Shown here: one piece after another, positions 16,594 to 23,355 of the stretch | Position numbering within the stretch: the first letter of the stretch is position 1 | How the letters are laid out: each line of letters begins with the position of its first letter | Assembly (NCBI GenBank): GCA_963643985.1 | Contig: CAVINP010000012.1 | Span: 1-30,139, forward strand | DNA from: SFTH01 sp963643985 | Lineage (GTDB): Bacteria > Bacillota > Clostridia > Christensenellales > Aristaeellaceae | Direction: 5' to 3' | DNA: 30,139 bases | Program-made: the position numbers and the translations under genes | The notes under the pieces: model-generated | Told to the model about the DNA's origin: nothing | The model's input: only the letters and a program-made list of their open reading frames with translations | Database searches by the model: none

Positions 16594-17769
16594 ATGAACG
16601 ATTTCTATCGCGAATATTTGGATGCTTACGTGGATCGCCGCGGCACGCACTGTGAAAAGGTGGATGCCTGCAAAGAGGTGTTCGGACGGGCCGACGTGAT
16701 CCCGATGTGGGTGGCGGACATGGACTTCAGGACCGTGCCGGAGGTCGCCGAGGCCATACAGTCGCGGGCAAAACACGCCATATTCGGCTATACGGAAAAC
16801 AGTGCGGAGGAAAAGGCGGCCGAAATCGCCTGGCTCAAGCGCCGTTACGACTTGGATGTCTTGCCCGAGGAAATCCTCTACAGCCCCGGCGTGGTGGACA
16901 GCATCTTCTTCTGCGTACGCAGCCTGACGCAGCCGGGCGACAAGGTGATGATTCAGCCTCCGGTGTACGGGCCGTTTTTCCGCGCCGTGAGCATGTTTGA
17001 CCGCACGCTCATCGAAAACCGTCTGATCTTTGAAGACGGGCTGTGGCGGATGGATTTTGACCTGATGGAAAAGCAGATGGCAGACGGCGTAAAAATGATG
17101 ATACTCTGCAATCCGCACAACCCGGTCGGACGCGTCTGGCGGCGCGAGGAACTGCAGAGACTCCTGGATATCGCCAAGCGCTACAGCGTGATCGTGGTGG
17201 CAGATGAGATTCATGCCGATTTCAACCTCTGTGATCACAGGCATGTACGCATACTCAGCCTGGATAATGCCGATAACTGCATCATGCTGACCTCGGCCAC
17301 CAAATCGTTCAACCTTGCGGGGCTCCGCCAGTCCTCGATCATTGTCCGCAACGGGAAACTGCGCTCTGCCATCAGTAATGAAATAATGTGCTGCCACGCG
17401 GGCACGCCGAACATATTCGGTGGAATCGCGCAGACAGCGGCCTATACCTATGGTGATGCCTGGATGGATGCCGTGATTGAGTACATAAAGGAAAACCGCG
17501 ACTATGCCGTGAAATACATCCGTGAGCATATTCCGCAGATCGGCTGCTATCCGCAGGAGGGTACGTATCTGATGTGGCTGGATTGCAGAAATGTCGGCCA
17601 CAGCGCAGAGGAGTTTGCACGCATGCTGGTGGATGTGGCTCACGTGGGGCTGAACCCGGGCACGGACTACGGCGAGGCCGGGCGCGGCTTCTTCCGCCTG
17701 AATCTGGCCACGCAGCGCAGAAATGTTGAGAAGACGCTCGAGAATATCGGGCAAATGTTTGGAGCATAA
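16594..17769 (+). CDS. PatB/MalY-family PLP-dependent C-S lyase (cystathionine beta-lyase type)
   Basis: 391 residues, standard for this fold-type I aminotransferase-like family. Visible features: RGTHCEKVDACKEVFG and PMWVADMDFRTVPEV near the start (a MalY/PatB signature), NPHNPVGRVW in the cofactor site, VVADEIHADF, and the PLP-binding Lys237 in TSATKSFNLAGL. These enzymes cleave cystathionine to homocysteine, pyruvate and ammonia, or act as cysteine desulfhydrases; family position does not tell which substrate is used. It starts an operon with a DnaQ-like exonuclease 3 nt downstream. A link to the S-adenosylmethionine gene metK 4 kb away is possible but not shown. Confidence 0.93.
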   Translation: MNDFYREYLDAYVDRRGTHCEKVDACKEVFGRADVIPMWVADMDFRTVPEVAEAIQSRAKHAIFGYTENSAEEKAAEIAWLKRRYDLDVLPEEILYSPGVVDSIFFCVRSLTQPGDKVMIQPPVYGPFFRAVSMFDRTLIENRLIFEDGLWRMDFDLMEKQMADGVKMMILCNPHNPVGRVWRREELQRLLDIAKRYSVIVVADEIHADFNLCDHRHVRILSLDNADNCIMLTSATKSFNLAGLRQSSIIVRNGKLRSAISNEIMCCHAGTPNIFGGIAQTAAYTYGDAWMDAVIEYIKENRDYAVKYIREHIPQIGCYPQEGTYLMWLDCRNVGHSAEEFARMLVDVAHVGLNPGTDYGEAGRGFFRLNLATQRRNVEKTLENIGQMFGA

Positions 17770-17772
17770 ATC

Positions 17773-18372
17773 GTGTTGGACATCAAGAAACTGTTTAAGA
17801 AACCGGACAAATGGATATCCGTGGACGTTGAACTGGACGGCAACCATCCCAGCCGCATCATTCAGATTTCCTACCTCATCATAGAGGGGCGGAAGGTGCG
17901 CGGCAAGAACTTTTATTTCATGGCCAAGAGCATCAACCGCTATGCCAGGCGCGTGCACGGGCTGGGTGTGTACCAGCTCAAGCAGCTCTCCGGCGGCGAT
18001 ATCTTTGCCTATCGCGCCGACGAAATCTATCGGGATTTTGACGGCTGCAAGATGGTCATCGGCCATGATGTGGGCGGTGATATGCGCTATATCCGCAGCG
18101 AGTTTGCACGCGTCGGCGTGCGCTTCCCGGACTACCCCATATTTTGCACGCTCAAACACTACACGCAGGAGGCGCACATACCCCTCAAGCAGAACCCGAA
18201 GGTGCTCAAGCCCCCGAAGCTGGAGGAGCTCTGCGAACATTTCGGCCTCACTCGCGAATTCATTGCGAAAAAATGCAAGAAGTGGTACGGCGGCGGCGAT
18301 CATCCGCACGATGCCCGCTACGATGCCGCGGCGGCCTACCTGTGCATGATGGTGGGCGAAAACAAGGCCTGA
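17773..18372 (+). CDS. DnaQ-like DEDDh 3'-5' exonuclease
   Basis: 199 residues with a GTG start; GGAG lies 9 nt upstream within the end of the preceding gene, and only 3 nt separate the genes, so translation is probably coupled. The DEDDh residues are present: Asp18 and Glu20 (VDVEL), Asp103 (GHDVGGDMRYI), His179 and Asp184 (HDARYDAA). The core fold is present without polymerase or helicase domains. Such stand-alone enzymes trim DNA or RNA 3' ends; substrate unknown. Unlike DNA polymerase III epsilon it has no clamp motif that I can see. Its pairing with a C-S lyase has no obvious metabolic reason. A U-rich hairpin follows 30 nt later. Confidence 0.88.
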   Translation: MLDIKKLFKKPDKWISVDVELDGNHPSRIIQISYLIIEGRKVRGKNFYFMAKSINRYARRVHGLGVYQLKQLSGGDIFAYRADEIYRDFDGCKMVIGHDVGGDMRYIRSEFARVGVRFPDYPIFCTLKHYTQEAHIPLKQNPKVLKPPKLEELCEHFGLTREFIAKKCKKWYGGGDHPHDARYDAAAAYLCMMVGENKA

Positions 18373-18392
18373 AAACGTACAATTCAATGACA

Positions 18393-18421
18393 TTGACCCA
18401 TTGTAATAGCACGGACATAAT
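18393..18421 (+). promoter_or_regulatory. Promoter of the parvulin gene with -10 box in a hairpin loop
   Basis: TTGACC (18393-18398), a 17-nt spacer and CATAAT (18416-18421). The -10 box lies in the loop of the hairpin that ends the preceding operon. Confidence 0.6.
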
Positions 18422-18440
18422 TCTGTGCTATTATTTTGTT
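18405..18440 (+). terminator. Terminator hairpin after the exonuclease gene
   Basis: AATAGCAC (18405-18412) pairs with GTGCTATT (18425-18432) around a 12-nt loop, followed by the U-rich ATTTTGTT. Stem strength is moderate. Confidence 0.6.
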
Positions 18441-18461
18441 CAGAACCGGAGGTGAAATCAC

Positions 18462-19691
18462 ATGAAGAAGATAAAGAGACTGACTGCCGTCTGCGTGGCG
18501 CTGGCCGTGCTGGCCTGTACGCTGGGCACATGGGCGGTAGTGGTTACGATCAGATACAGAAAGCTTGCAGCTTCGAACGACACAAACGGCTCGGCTGAGA
18601 CGACTGTCGGGAATCCCGATGAGGCTGCGGCCGAGTTTGACGGCGGCATCGTGACGGTGGCAGAGGCCAGTGCGGAGTACCGGACAATTGCTTCCTATTA
18701 CGAACAGCTGGGCATGGACGAGGCGGAATACACAGAGACCGCCAAACAATCCATTCTGGAAGGTCTGGTGGAAACAAAGATACTGGAAGCCAAGGCGAAG
18801 GATCTCGGCCTGTACGATCTGACGGATGAAGAAGAGACAGTGATTGAGAAAGAGGTTCAGACTCAATACGACGAGAACCTTGAATACTACATGTCCTTCC
18901 GCTATGATGAGAGCAAGACCGAGGATGAGATCCGTGAGGAGACGACCGAATACCTTGATGAGAACGGCTATTCCTATGATACGCTTCTGCAGGAGGCCAG
19001 GCAGCAGGCCCGGCGCGACAAGCTCTACGACTACGTGACGAAAGATACGCAGGTGAGAGACGATCAGTTGCGCGAGTTCTACGACAGCCAGCTGGCGAGC
19101 GATGAGGCGAAATATTCTGCCGACTTCGCCGAATACGAGGCGGATACGCAGAGCGGCCGCACGCCCGTGTGGAACCCCGAGGGTGTGCGCAGGATCCAAT
19201 ATATCGAAATTCCCTTTACCGACGAGCAACTCAGCCGATATACCGAAATACAGGACGCACTGGCGTTCGGCGACAGCGACCAAATGAGCGAGTTGGATGC
19301 GCTCTATGAAGAGCTGAAACCCGATGCACAGGCGGTGCTGGATCAGTTGAACGCGGGCGAGAGTTTCGAGAGCCTGATGGCGCAGTATGGCGGCTCGGGT
19401 GAGAGCGGCATGTGTGTCTCCGGGCAGAGCACACTCTGCGGGGAGGACTTCCGCGAGGCAGCGATGGCGCTGGAGAACGTCGGCGATGTTTCCGGCCTCG
19501 TGCGCACGGACACAGGCTATCGCATACTGCGCTACGCGGCGGATGTCCCTGCGGGTGCGGCCGACTTTGATAGCGTCAAGGACACCCTGCGCGGGACCTA
19601 CGAACAGGAATTGAAGACCCAGACCTACAATGCACAGGTTGAAAAGTGGATAGAGGAAGCCAACGTAAAATACTATACGGATCGTTTCTGA
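18462..19691 (+). CDS. Membrane-anchored SurA/PrsA-like parvulin foldase
   Basis: 409 residues; ATG preceded by GGAGG. A single hydrophobic segment (about residues 7-28) followed by basic TIRYRK looks like an uncleaved anchor. The LAVLAC string is a poor lipobox and the hydrophobic run continues past it, so I do not call a lipoprotein. Next comes a helical SurA-N-like region (about 65-200: EYTETAKQSILEGLVETKILEAKAKDLGL), then an extracytoplasmic peptidyl-prolyl isomerase-like domain (about 240-385: RRIQYIEIPF, LNAGESFESLMAQYG, EAAMALENVGDVSGLVRTDTGYRILRY). It would help fold exported proteins, such as the wall proteins of this organism. Some parvulin active-site positions look diverged, so the catalytic activity is less sure than the chaperone fold. 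Confidence 0.85.
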   Translation: MKKIKRLTAVCVALAVLACTLGTWAVVVTIRYRKLAASNDTNGSAETTVGNPDEAAAEFDGGIVTVAEASAEYRTIASYYEQLGMDEAEYTETAKQSILEGLVETKILEAKAKDLGLYDLTDEEETVIEKEVQTQYDENLEYYMSFRYDESKTEDEIREETTEYLDENGYSYDTLLQEARQQARRDKLYDYVTKDTQVRDDQLREFYDSQLASDEAKYSADFAEYEADTQSGRTPVWNPEGVRRIQYIEIPFTDEQLSRYTEIQDALAFGDSDQMSELDALYEELKPDAQAVLDQLNAGESFESLMAQYGGSGESGMCVSGQSTLCGEDFREAAMALENVGDVSGLVRTDTGYRILRYAADVPAGAADFDSVKDTLRGTYEQELKTQTYNAQVEKWIEEANVKYYTDRF

Positions 19692-19702
19692 GAATATGTT
19701 CC

Positions 19703-19733
19703 GCTGCGGAGTGCCGACTCCGCAGCATTTTTT
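19703..19733 (+). terminator. Intrinsic terminator of the parvulin gene
   Basis: Perfect 10-bp arms (GCTGCGGAGT, 19703-19712, with 19717-19726) around GCCG, followed by A and six T. Confidence 0.92.
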
Positions 19734-19836
19734 CATTACGGAATGTTACATTGAACAATTTTTGCCTGTTATGCTGATGTATCCGTGCATTATGGCGGAC
19801 AGATTGCTAAATACAGCTTAAATTTCAAAGTGGTAC

Positions 19837-19865
19837 TTGACATATGCACCGCATACGTGTATAAT
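19837..19865 (+). promoter_or_regulatory. Full-consensus promoter of the C26 hydrolase gene
   Basis: TTGACA (19837-19842), exactly 17 nt, TATAAT (19860-19865): both boxes perfect. It implies strong transcription unless the long leader or a repressor restrains it. Confidence 0.85.
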
Positions 19866-19871
19866 CGCTTT

Positions 19872-20033
19872 CAAGTTCACGGCAAAGAAAAAATGAATTA
19901 TCCGATAATCGCAAATGCAAAATCCAAACATTTACGGGTTGTTGATGGCTCATATGGGCGGATATTGCATCATGAATTTCGGATTTCTGCATTTTTTCGG
20001 CTGCTGTGGCAATTAAAACGGGAGGTTCGGAAT
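19872..20033 (+). promoter_or_regulatory. Long, AT-richer 5' leader of the C26 hydrolase mRNA
   Basis: About 160 nt lie between the predicted start point and the ATG. ATGCAAAATCC (19915-19925) can pair with GGATTTCTGCAT (19981-19992) apart from one bulge, and the second arm is followed by a run of T to 19997, giving a terminator-like shape with a loop of about 55 nt. The frame happens to stay open through the leader, but no ribosome-binding site supports translation of it. No known riboswitch class is recognised. Confidence 0.4.
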
Positions 20034-21017
20034 ATGAAAAAGATCGTATGTTTGTTCGCAATCCTGGTGATGATGATCCCCGCATTCTGCTGCGCGGAAG
20101 CGGCGGACAAGCCCGTCATCGGCATCTCCTGGAGTTACGCCGAACAGGAAGAGGAGTATGTGGAATACTATGATTGTGTCATTGAAGCGGCCGGCGGCAC
20201 GCCCTATCATATTCCGCAGGTAACCTCCTCTGTATGCACCTATGAAGACGGCCTGCTGACAGCGGATATGATTTATGATTCCGGTATGCTCAAGACCGAG
20301 TATGCCGAACAGATCAAGGAATGCAATTTCTCCCTGACGAACGTCGAGGAAGCGATGAACGGCGTTGATGCCGTGTTCTTTGTCGGCGGCGAGGATATCT
20401 CTCCTTCCCTCTTTGCGCAGCCCCAGACCGAGGCCAACAACGGTGAGGACATCAATGCCACCCGCGACGTTTCGGACTACATTCTCATGGCCTACTGCAT
20501 TGAAAATGACATTCCCGTCTTTGCCGTATGCCGCGGCGAGCAGCTGATGGGCATCGTGTCCGGCTGCCAGTTCATTCAGGATATCCCGAACTACTACGCC
20601 ATGATGGGTGAGGATTATCCCGACACGCACCGCATGCCCGCGGATGCGGAAAACCGCGACTATGCGCGTCATGATGTCGATGTTATCGATGAAGATTCCC
20701 TGCTCTACGGCATCATGGGCACAGCGACGCTGAGCAACGTTTCCTCATGGCACCATCAGGCGATCGCTTCCGTGAAGGGAACGAACCTGAACATTACCGC
20801 GACTACGACGGTCAACGGTGTCTCCATCATAGAGGGCATCGAGCGCACCGACAAGACCTTCTGCGTGGCCGTTCAGTTCCATCCGGAAAATGACGTCTAT
20901 ATCGGTCTGAGCGCGGGCGATACGAGTGCCGCTCCCTGCGACTATGACACCTGCCTGAGCTACTTTGAAGCGCTGGTAGAGGCCGCTGCCGCAAACCGGG
21001 CATCCGAAGCCGCATAA
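20034..21017 (+). CDS. Exported class I glutamine-amidotransferase-like hydrolase (peptidase C26, PuuD-like)
   Basis: 327 residues from the ATG at 20034, which has GGAGG 8 nt upstream and begins a signal peptide (MKKIVCLFAILVMMIPAFCC, cleavage near AEA). The mature part is a class I amidotransferase fold of the gamma-glutamyl-GABA hydrolase family: KPVIGISWSY at the start, DAVFFVGGEDISPSLF, nucleophile Cys166 in FAVCRGEQLMG, SSWHHQAI, and His283/Glu285 in VQFHPEND. Family members hydrolyse gamma-glutamyl bonds, usually in the cytoplasm (PuuD in putrescine breakdown). Export is unusual and suggests an extracellular or wall-associated gamma-glutamyl or peptide substrate. It is a single-gene unit with a perfect promoter, a long leader and a strong terminator. 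Confidence 0.9.
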   Translation: MKKIVCLFAILVMMIPAFCCAEAADKPVIGISWSYAEQEEEYVEYYDCVIEAAGGTPYHIPQVTSSVCTYEDGLLTADMIYDSGMLKTEYAEQIKECNFSLTNVEEAMNGVDAVFFVGGEDISPSLFAQPQTEANNGEDINATRDVSDYILMAYCIENDIPVFAVCRGEQLMGIVSGCQFIQDIPNYYAMMGEDYPDTHRMPADAENRDYARHDVDVIDEDSLLYGIMGTATLSNVSSWHHQAIASVKGTNLNITATTTVNGVSIIEGIERTDKTFCVAVQFHPENDVYIGLSAGDTSAAPCDYDTCLSYFEALVEAAAANRASEAA

Positions 21018-21028
21018 ATCACACAGGT

Positions 21029-21077
21029 AATAAGTGAGCCGCCGCAGGTTTGAACGCCTGCGGCGGCTCATTATTTT
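21029..21077. terminator. Bidirectional terminator between the C26 hydrolase gene and metK
   Basis: Perfect 14-bp arms (21035-21048 with 21057-21070), 8-nt loop, flanked by AATAA on the left and TTATTTTA on the right. It serves both converging genes. Confidence 0.9.
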
Positions 21078-22227
21078 ATGCGAGATATTTTTTCAGTTCT
21101 TCGACCTTGTCCAGCTTTTCCCAGGGCAGATCGAGATCGTCCCGGCCGAAGTGGCCGTATGCGGCGGTCTGCGCGTAGATCGGGCGCTTGAGATCCAGAT
21201 CGCGGATGATGGCAGCCGGACGCAGATCAAAGACCTTGCCGACGATCTCGGAGAGCTTGTCGTCCGCCAGCACACCCGTGCCGTAGCTGTCCACAAACAC
21301 GGAGACGGGTCTGGCCACGCCGATGGCATAGGCCACACCAACCTCGCACTTCCTCACAAGACCGGCAGCGACCAGATTCTTGGCGACGTGGCGCATGGCG
21401 TAGGCTGCGCTGCGGTCGACCTTGCTGGGATCCTTGCCGGAGAAGGCGCCGCCGCCGTGATGCGCATAGCCACCGTAGGTGTCCACGATGATCTTGCGTC
21501 CGGTCAGGCCGCTGTCACCCTGCGGACCGCCGATCACGAAGCGGCCGGTGGGATTGACGTAGTATTTTGTGTTCTCATCGAGCATGTCTGCGGGCAGCAC
21601 GGGTATGATGACGTGCTTGAGGATATCCTCGTGAATCTGCTCCTGCGAGACTTCGGGCGCGTGCTGCGTGGAGATGACCACTGCGTCGATGCGCACGGCA
21701 CGATCATCATCATATTCGATCGTCACCTGAGACTTGCCGTCCGGGCGCAGGTAGGGAAGCAGTCCGCTCTTGCGCACCTCGGAGAGGCGGCGCGTCAGTC
21801 TGTGCGCCAGAGAAATGGCCAGTGGCATGTATTCCTTCGTCTCATCACAGGCATAGCCGAACATCATGCCCTGGTCGCCTGCGCCCTGATCCATGTCAAC
21901 CTCGCGGTTGACGCCCTGTGCAATGTCGGGCGACTGCTCGTCCAAACTCACCAGAACGGCGCAGCTGTGGCCGTCAAAGCCGTACTTGGCGCGGTCATAG
22001 CCGATCTCGACCACCTTGTTGCGCACGATGGTCTCGATGGGCACGTAGGCCTTCGTGGTGATTTCACCCATTACGAGCACCATGCCAGTCGTGGTGGCGC
22101 ACTCGCAGGCGACGTGCGCATCGGGGTCCTGCGCCAGAATCGCATCCAGTATGGAATCGGAAATCTGGTCACAGATTTTATCGGGATGTCCCTCGGTTAC
22201 GGATTCGGAAGTGAAGAAATGCCTCAT
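21076..22227 (-). CDS. metK: S-adenosylmethionine synthetase
   Basis: 383 residues from the ATG at 22227, preceded by GGAGG; a longer in-frame start inside the leader (22272) falls in the riboswitch terminator and is rejected. The enzyme makes S-adenosylmethionine from methionine and ATP. Family motifs are intact: FTSESVTEGHPDK at the N-terminus (His14, Asp16), the GYACDETKEYMPL segment with MFGYACDET, and the phosphate-binding loop GGGAFSGKDPSKVDRSAAY. Expression is controlled by the SAM-I riboswitch directly upstream, giving product feedback. Monocistronic. Confidence 0.98.
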   Translation of the reverse strand: MRHFFTSESVTEGHPDKICDQISDSILDAILAQDPDAHVACECATTTGMVLVMGEITTKAYVPIETIVRNKVVEIGYDRAKYGFDGHSCAVLVSLDEQSPDIAQGVNREVDMDQGAGDQGMMFGYACDETKEYMPLAISLAHRLTRRLSEVRKSGLLPYLRPDGKSQVTIEYDDDRAVRIDAVVISTQHAPEVSQEQIHEDILKHVIIPVLPADMLDENTKYYVNPTGRFVIGGPQGDSGLTGRKIIVDTYGGYAHHGGGAFSGKDPSKVDRSAAYAMRHVAKNLVAAGLVRKCEVGVAYAIGVARPVSVFVDSYGTGVLADDKLSEIVGKVFDLRPAAIIRDLDLKRPIYAQTAAYGHFGRDDLDLPWEKLDKVEELKKYLA

Positions 22228-22257
22228 AAAATACAGCCTCCGCGGAATATAATCAAC

Positions 22258-22282
22258 AAAAAAACCCGCCAAACGGCGAGTT
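22258..22282 (-). terminator. Riboswitch-controlled terminator of metK
   Basis: On the minus strand AACTCGCC (22282-22275), GTTT loop, GGCGGGTT (22270-22263), then a run of T. The first arm can instead pair with GGCGAGTT (22305-22298), which overlaps the closing strand of aptamer helix P1. Binding of SAM should therefore free the terminator and shut off metK. Confidence 0.9.
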
Positions 22283-22302
22283 GAAACAGATTATGCCAAC
22301 TC

Positions 22303-22407
22303 GCCTCATCTTTCGGCACTCTTGCCGCGGGAATTGGCACCTTCGTCGACAATGCGACCGGTTGCTGGGTTTCATCGGGCCCGTCCCTCAACCACTCTTG
22401 ATAAGGC
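22303..22407 (-). promoter_or_regulatory. SAM-I (S-box) riboswitch aptamer
   Basis: Read on the minus strand, helix P1 is GCCTTATC (22407-22400) with GATGAGGC (22310-22303). Between them are the conserved S-box pieces: AAGAGTGGTTGAGGGAC, GGGCCCGATGAAACCC, CAGCAACC and AAGGTGCCAATTC. This is the complete aptamer, including the kink-turn, pseudoknot strand and J3/4 bases. It senses S-adenosylmethionine and controls metK by transcription termination. Confidence 0.97.
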
Positions 22408-22430
22408 TTGTTCTTATGTTGTCAACTTAC

Positions 22431-22459
22431 AGTATAAGCGCGGATGCAAGCATTGTCAA
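22431..22459 (-). promoter_or_regulatory. Promoter of the metK leader
   Basis: On the minus strand TTGACA (22459-22454), a 17-nt spacer and TATACT (22436-22431). Transcription would start about 20 nt before the SAM aptamer. Confidence 0.8.
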
Positions 22460-22553
22460 GCACATTGGACCATTTTCACAAAATCCGTTCAATAACTTAA
22501 CTTTTTCATTTGAACATACCGGGCAGTTTTTTCCGGCAAAATCATAAAGGCAA

Positions 22554-23135
22554 TCACGGAAGATCGAATTCACGGTCTATGGATCGGGCAATCATATCAA
22601 AGTTTTCGGGCGTCGGCTCCAGCTCGCCGTTGTCAAGCATCAGCGAAGCGCCGTAGATCAGCGAACGCACCGCAAAGGTCTTGCGCGTGCGGTCCTCGTC
22701 GGACATACCCACCTCGGCGCAATAGCGGCTGATCAGTTCGTTGCTCAGGCGGCTGACCTCGCCCCTGCGCGAGAGATATTTCGGATCGAGTCCGTCCGTG
22801 CGCAGCATGATGATGGACCTGAAGTGCGGGTTGTCCAGCAGGAAGTGGATGTAAGCCATGGACACGTCCACCAGCGTCCGTCGCGTGCTCTTGTTGGCAT
22901 CTTCCTGCGCCACGCGGCGGCCGATGGCGTGCCACTCATCGTTGATGTAGTCAAAAATGGCGCTGATAAAGGACGATTTGTTCTCAAAATGGCGGTACGG
23001 CGCGGCGCAGGAGACTCCGCATTCGTTGGCAATGCGTCGCACCGAAAAGCGCTGAACGCCCTGCTGGCCCAGTTCCCTGATGCCGGCCTGTATCAGCTGC
23101 TGGCGAAGATTGCCCTGCGTGCTGCCGTTGCGCAT
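22554..23135 (-). CDS. TetR-family transcriptional regulator, candidate repressor of the fatty-acid operon
   Basis: 193 residues from the ATG at 23135 (GGAGG 7 nt upstream; the ATG at 23141 is too close). The N-terminal TetR DNA-binding domain (about residues 8-55) reads LIQAGIRELGQQGVQRFSVRRIA, then NECGVSCAAPYRHFENKSSF, the helix-turn-helix and following helix. The C-terminal helical half (about 75-193) would bind a ligand and dimerise; no ligand can be named. It is divergent from acpP, and two 17-bp palindromes lie at the acpP promoter, so it probably controls the fatty-acid operon, replacing FabT or FapR. An acyl-CoA or acyl-ACP signal is a guess. No clear terminator is seen after the stop. 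Confidence 0.92.
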   Translation of the reverse strand: MRNGSTQGNLRQQLIQAGIRELGQQGVQRFSVRRIANECGVSCAAPYRHFENKSSFISAIFDYINDEWHAIGRRVAQEDANKSTRRTLVDVSMAYIHFLLDNPHFRSIIMLRTDGLDPKYLSRRGEVSRLSNELISRYCAEVGMSDEDRTRKTFAVRSLIYGASLMLDNGELEPTPENFDMIARSIDREFDLP

Positions 23136-23148
23136 GTTCATACCTCCC

Positions 23149-23162
23149 TGTGATAAATCACA
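23149..23162. promoter_or_regulatory. Inverted repeat next to the tetR ribosome-binding site
   Basis: TGTGAT-AA-ATCACA has perfect 6-bp arms and ends against the GGAGG of tetR. It could be a protein-binding site or a small mRNA structure affecting tetR. It differs in sequence from the two palindromes at the acpP promoter. Confidence 0.35.
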
Positions 23163-23245
23163 TATTTATTCTATCCTTTTGAATCGTGGCTGTCAATTAT
23201 TGTCTTGGCACCAAAAAATCATTTCTGCGTTAAATCCCGGTGAGC

Positions 23246-23274
23246 TTTACATCAAACGCTTGACAAGCTGTCAA
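23246..23274 (-). promoter_or_regulatory. Candidate tetR promoter overlapping the acpP promoter
   Basis: On the minus strand TTGACA (23274-23269), a 17-nt spacer and TGTAAA (23251-23246). Its -35 box lies inside the spacer of the acpP promoter, so both cannot be occupied at once. Confidence 0.5.
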
Positions 23275-23288
23275 AATGCGGTTATAAT
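23260..23288 (+). promoter_or_regulatory. Full-consensus promoter of the fatty-acid operon
   Basis: TTGACA (23260-23265), exactly 17 nt, TATAAT (23283-23288). The start point falls near 23295, where the first palindrome begins. Confidence 0.88.
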
Positions 23289-23294
23289 TCGCCG

Positions 23295-23311
23295 TGTTAT
23301 CAGCGATAACT
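23295..23311. promoter_or_regulatory. Operator-like palindrome O1 at the acpP transcription start
   Basis: TGTTATCAGCGATAACT: 17 bp with arms GTTATC and GATAAC, slightly imperfect. It covers about +1 to +17, where bound protein would block initiation or promoter escape. Confidence 0.75.
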
Positions 23312-23321
23312 TATGTAACCT

Positions 23322-23347
23322 GCTCCCCTTCAGGGAGCGTTTATTTG
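23322..23347 (+). promoter_or_regulatory. GC-rich hairpin with T-rich tail in the acpP leader
   Basis: GCTCCC (23322-23327) pairs with GGGAGC (23333-23338) around CTTCA, followed by GTTTATTT. The stem is short for an efficient terminator; a weak attenuator between the two palindromes is possible. Confidence 0.4.
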
Positions 23348-23355
23348 GGTCGCAA

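Noticed and set aside
16444..18531. 695-codon minus-strand frame opposite the C-S lyase and exonuclease genes
   Set aside because: It spans two real genes, two promoters and a terminator, so it is a shadow frame.
18462..18560. Lipoprotein signal in the parvulin protein (LAVLAC)
   Set aside because: The hydrophobic stretch continues after the Cys and the residue at -2 is Leu, so a simple membrane anchor fits better.
19785..20033. 83-residue N-terminal extension of the exported hydrolase
   Set aside because: It would begin upstream of a perfect promoter and place the signal peptide internally; GGAGG before the ATG at 20034 sets the start.
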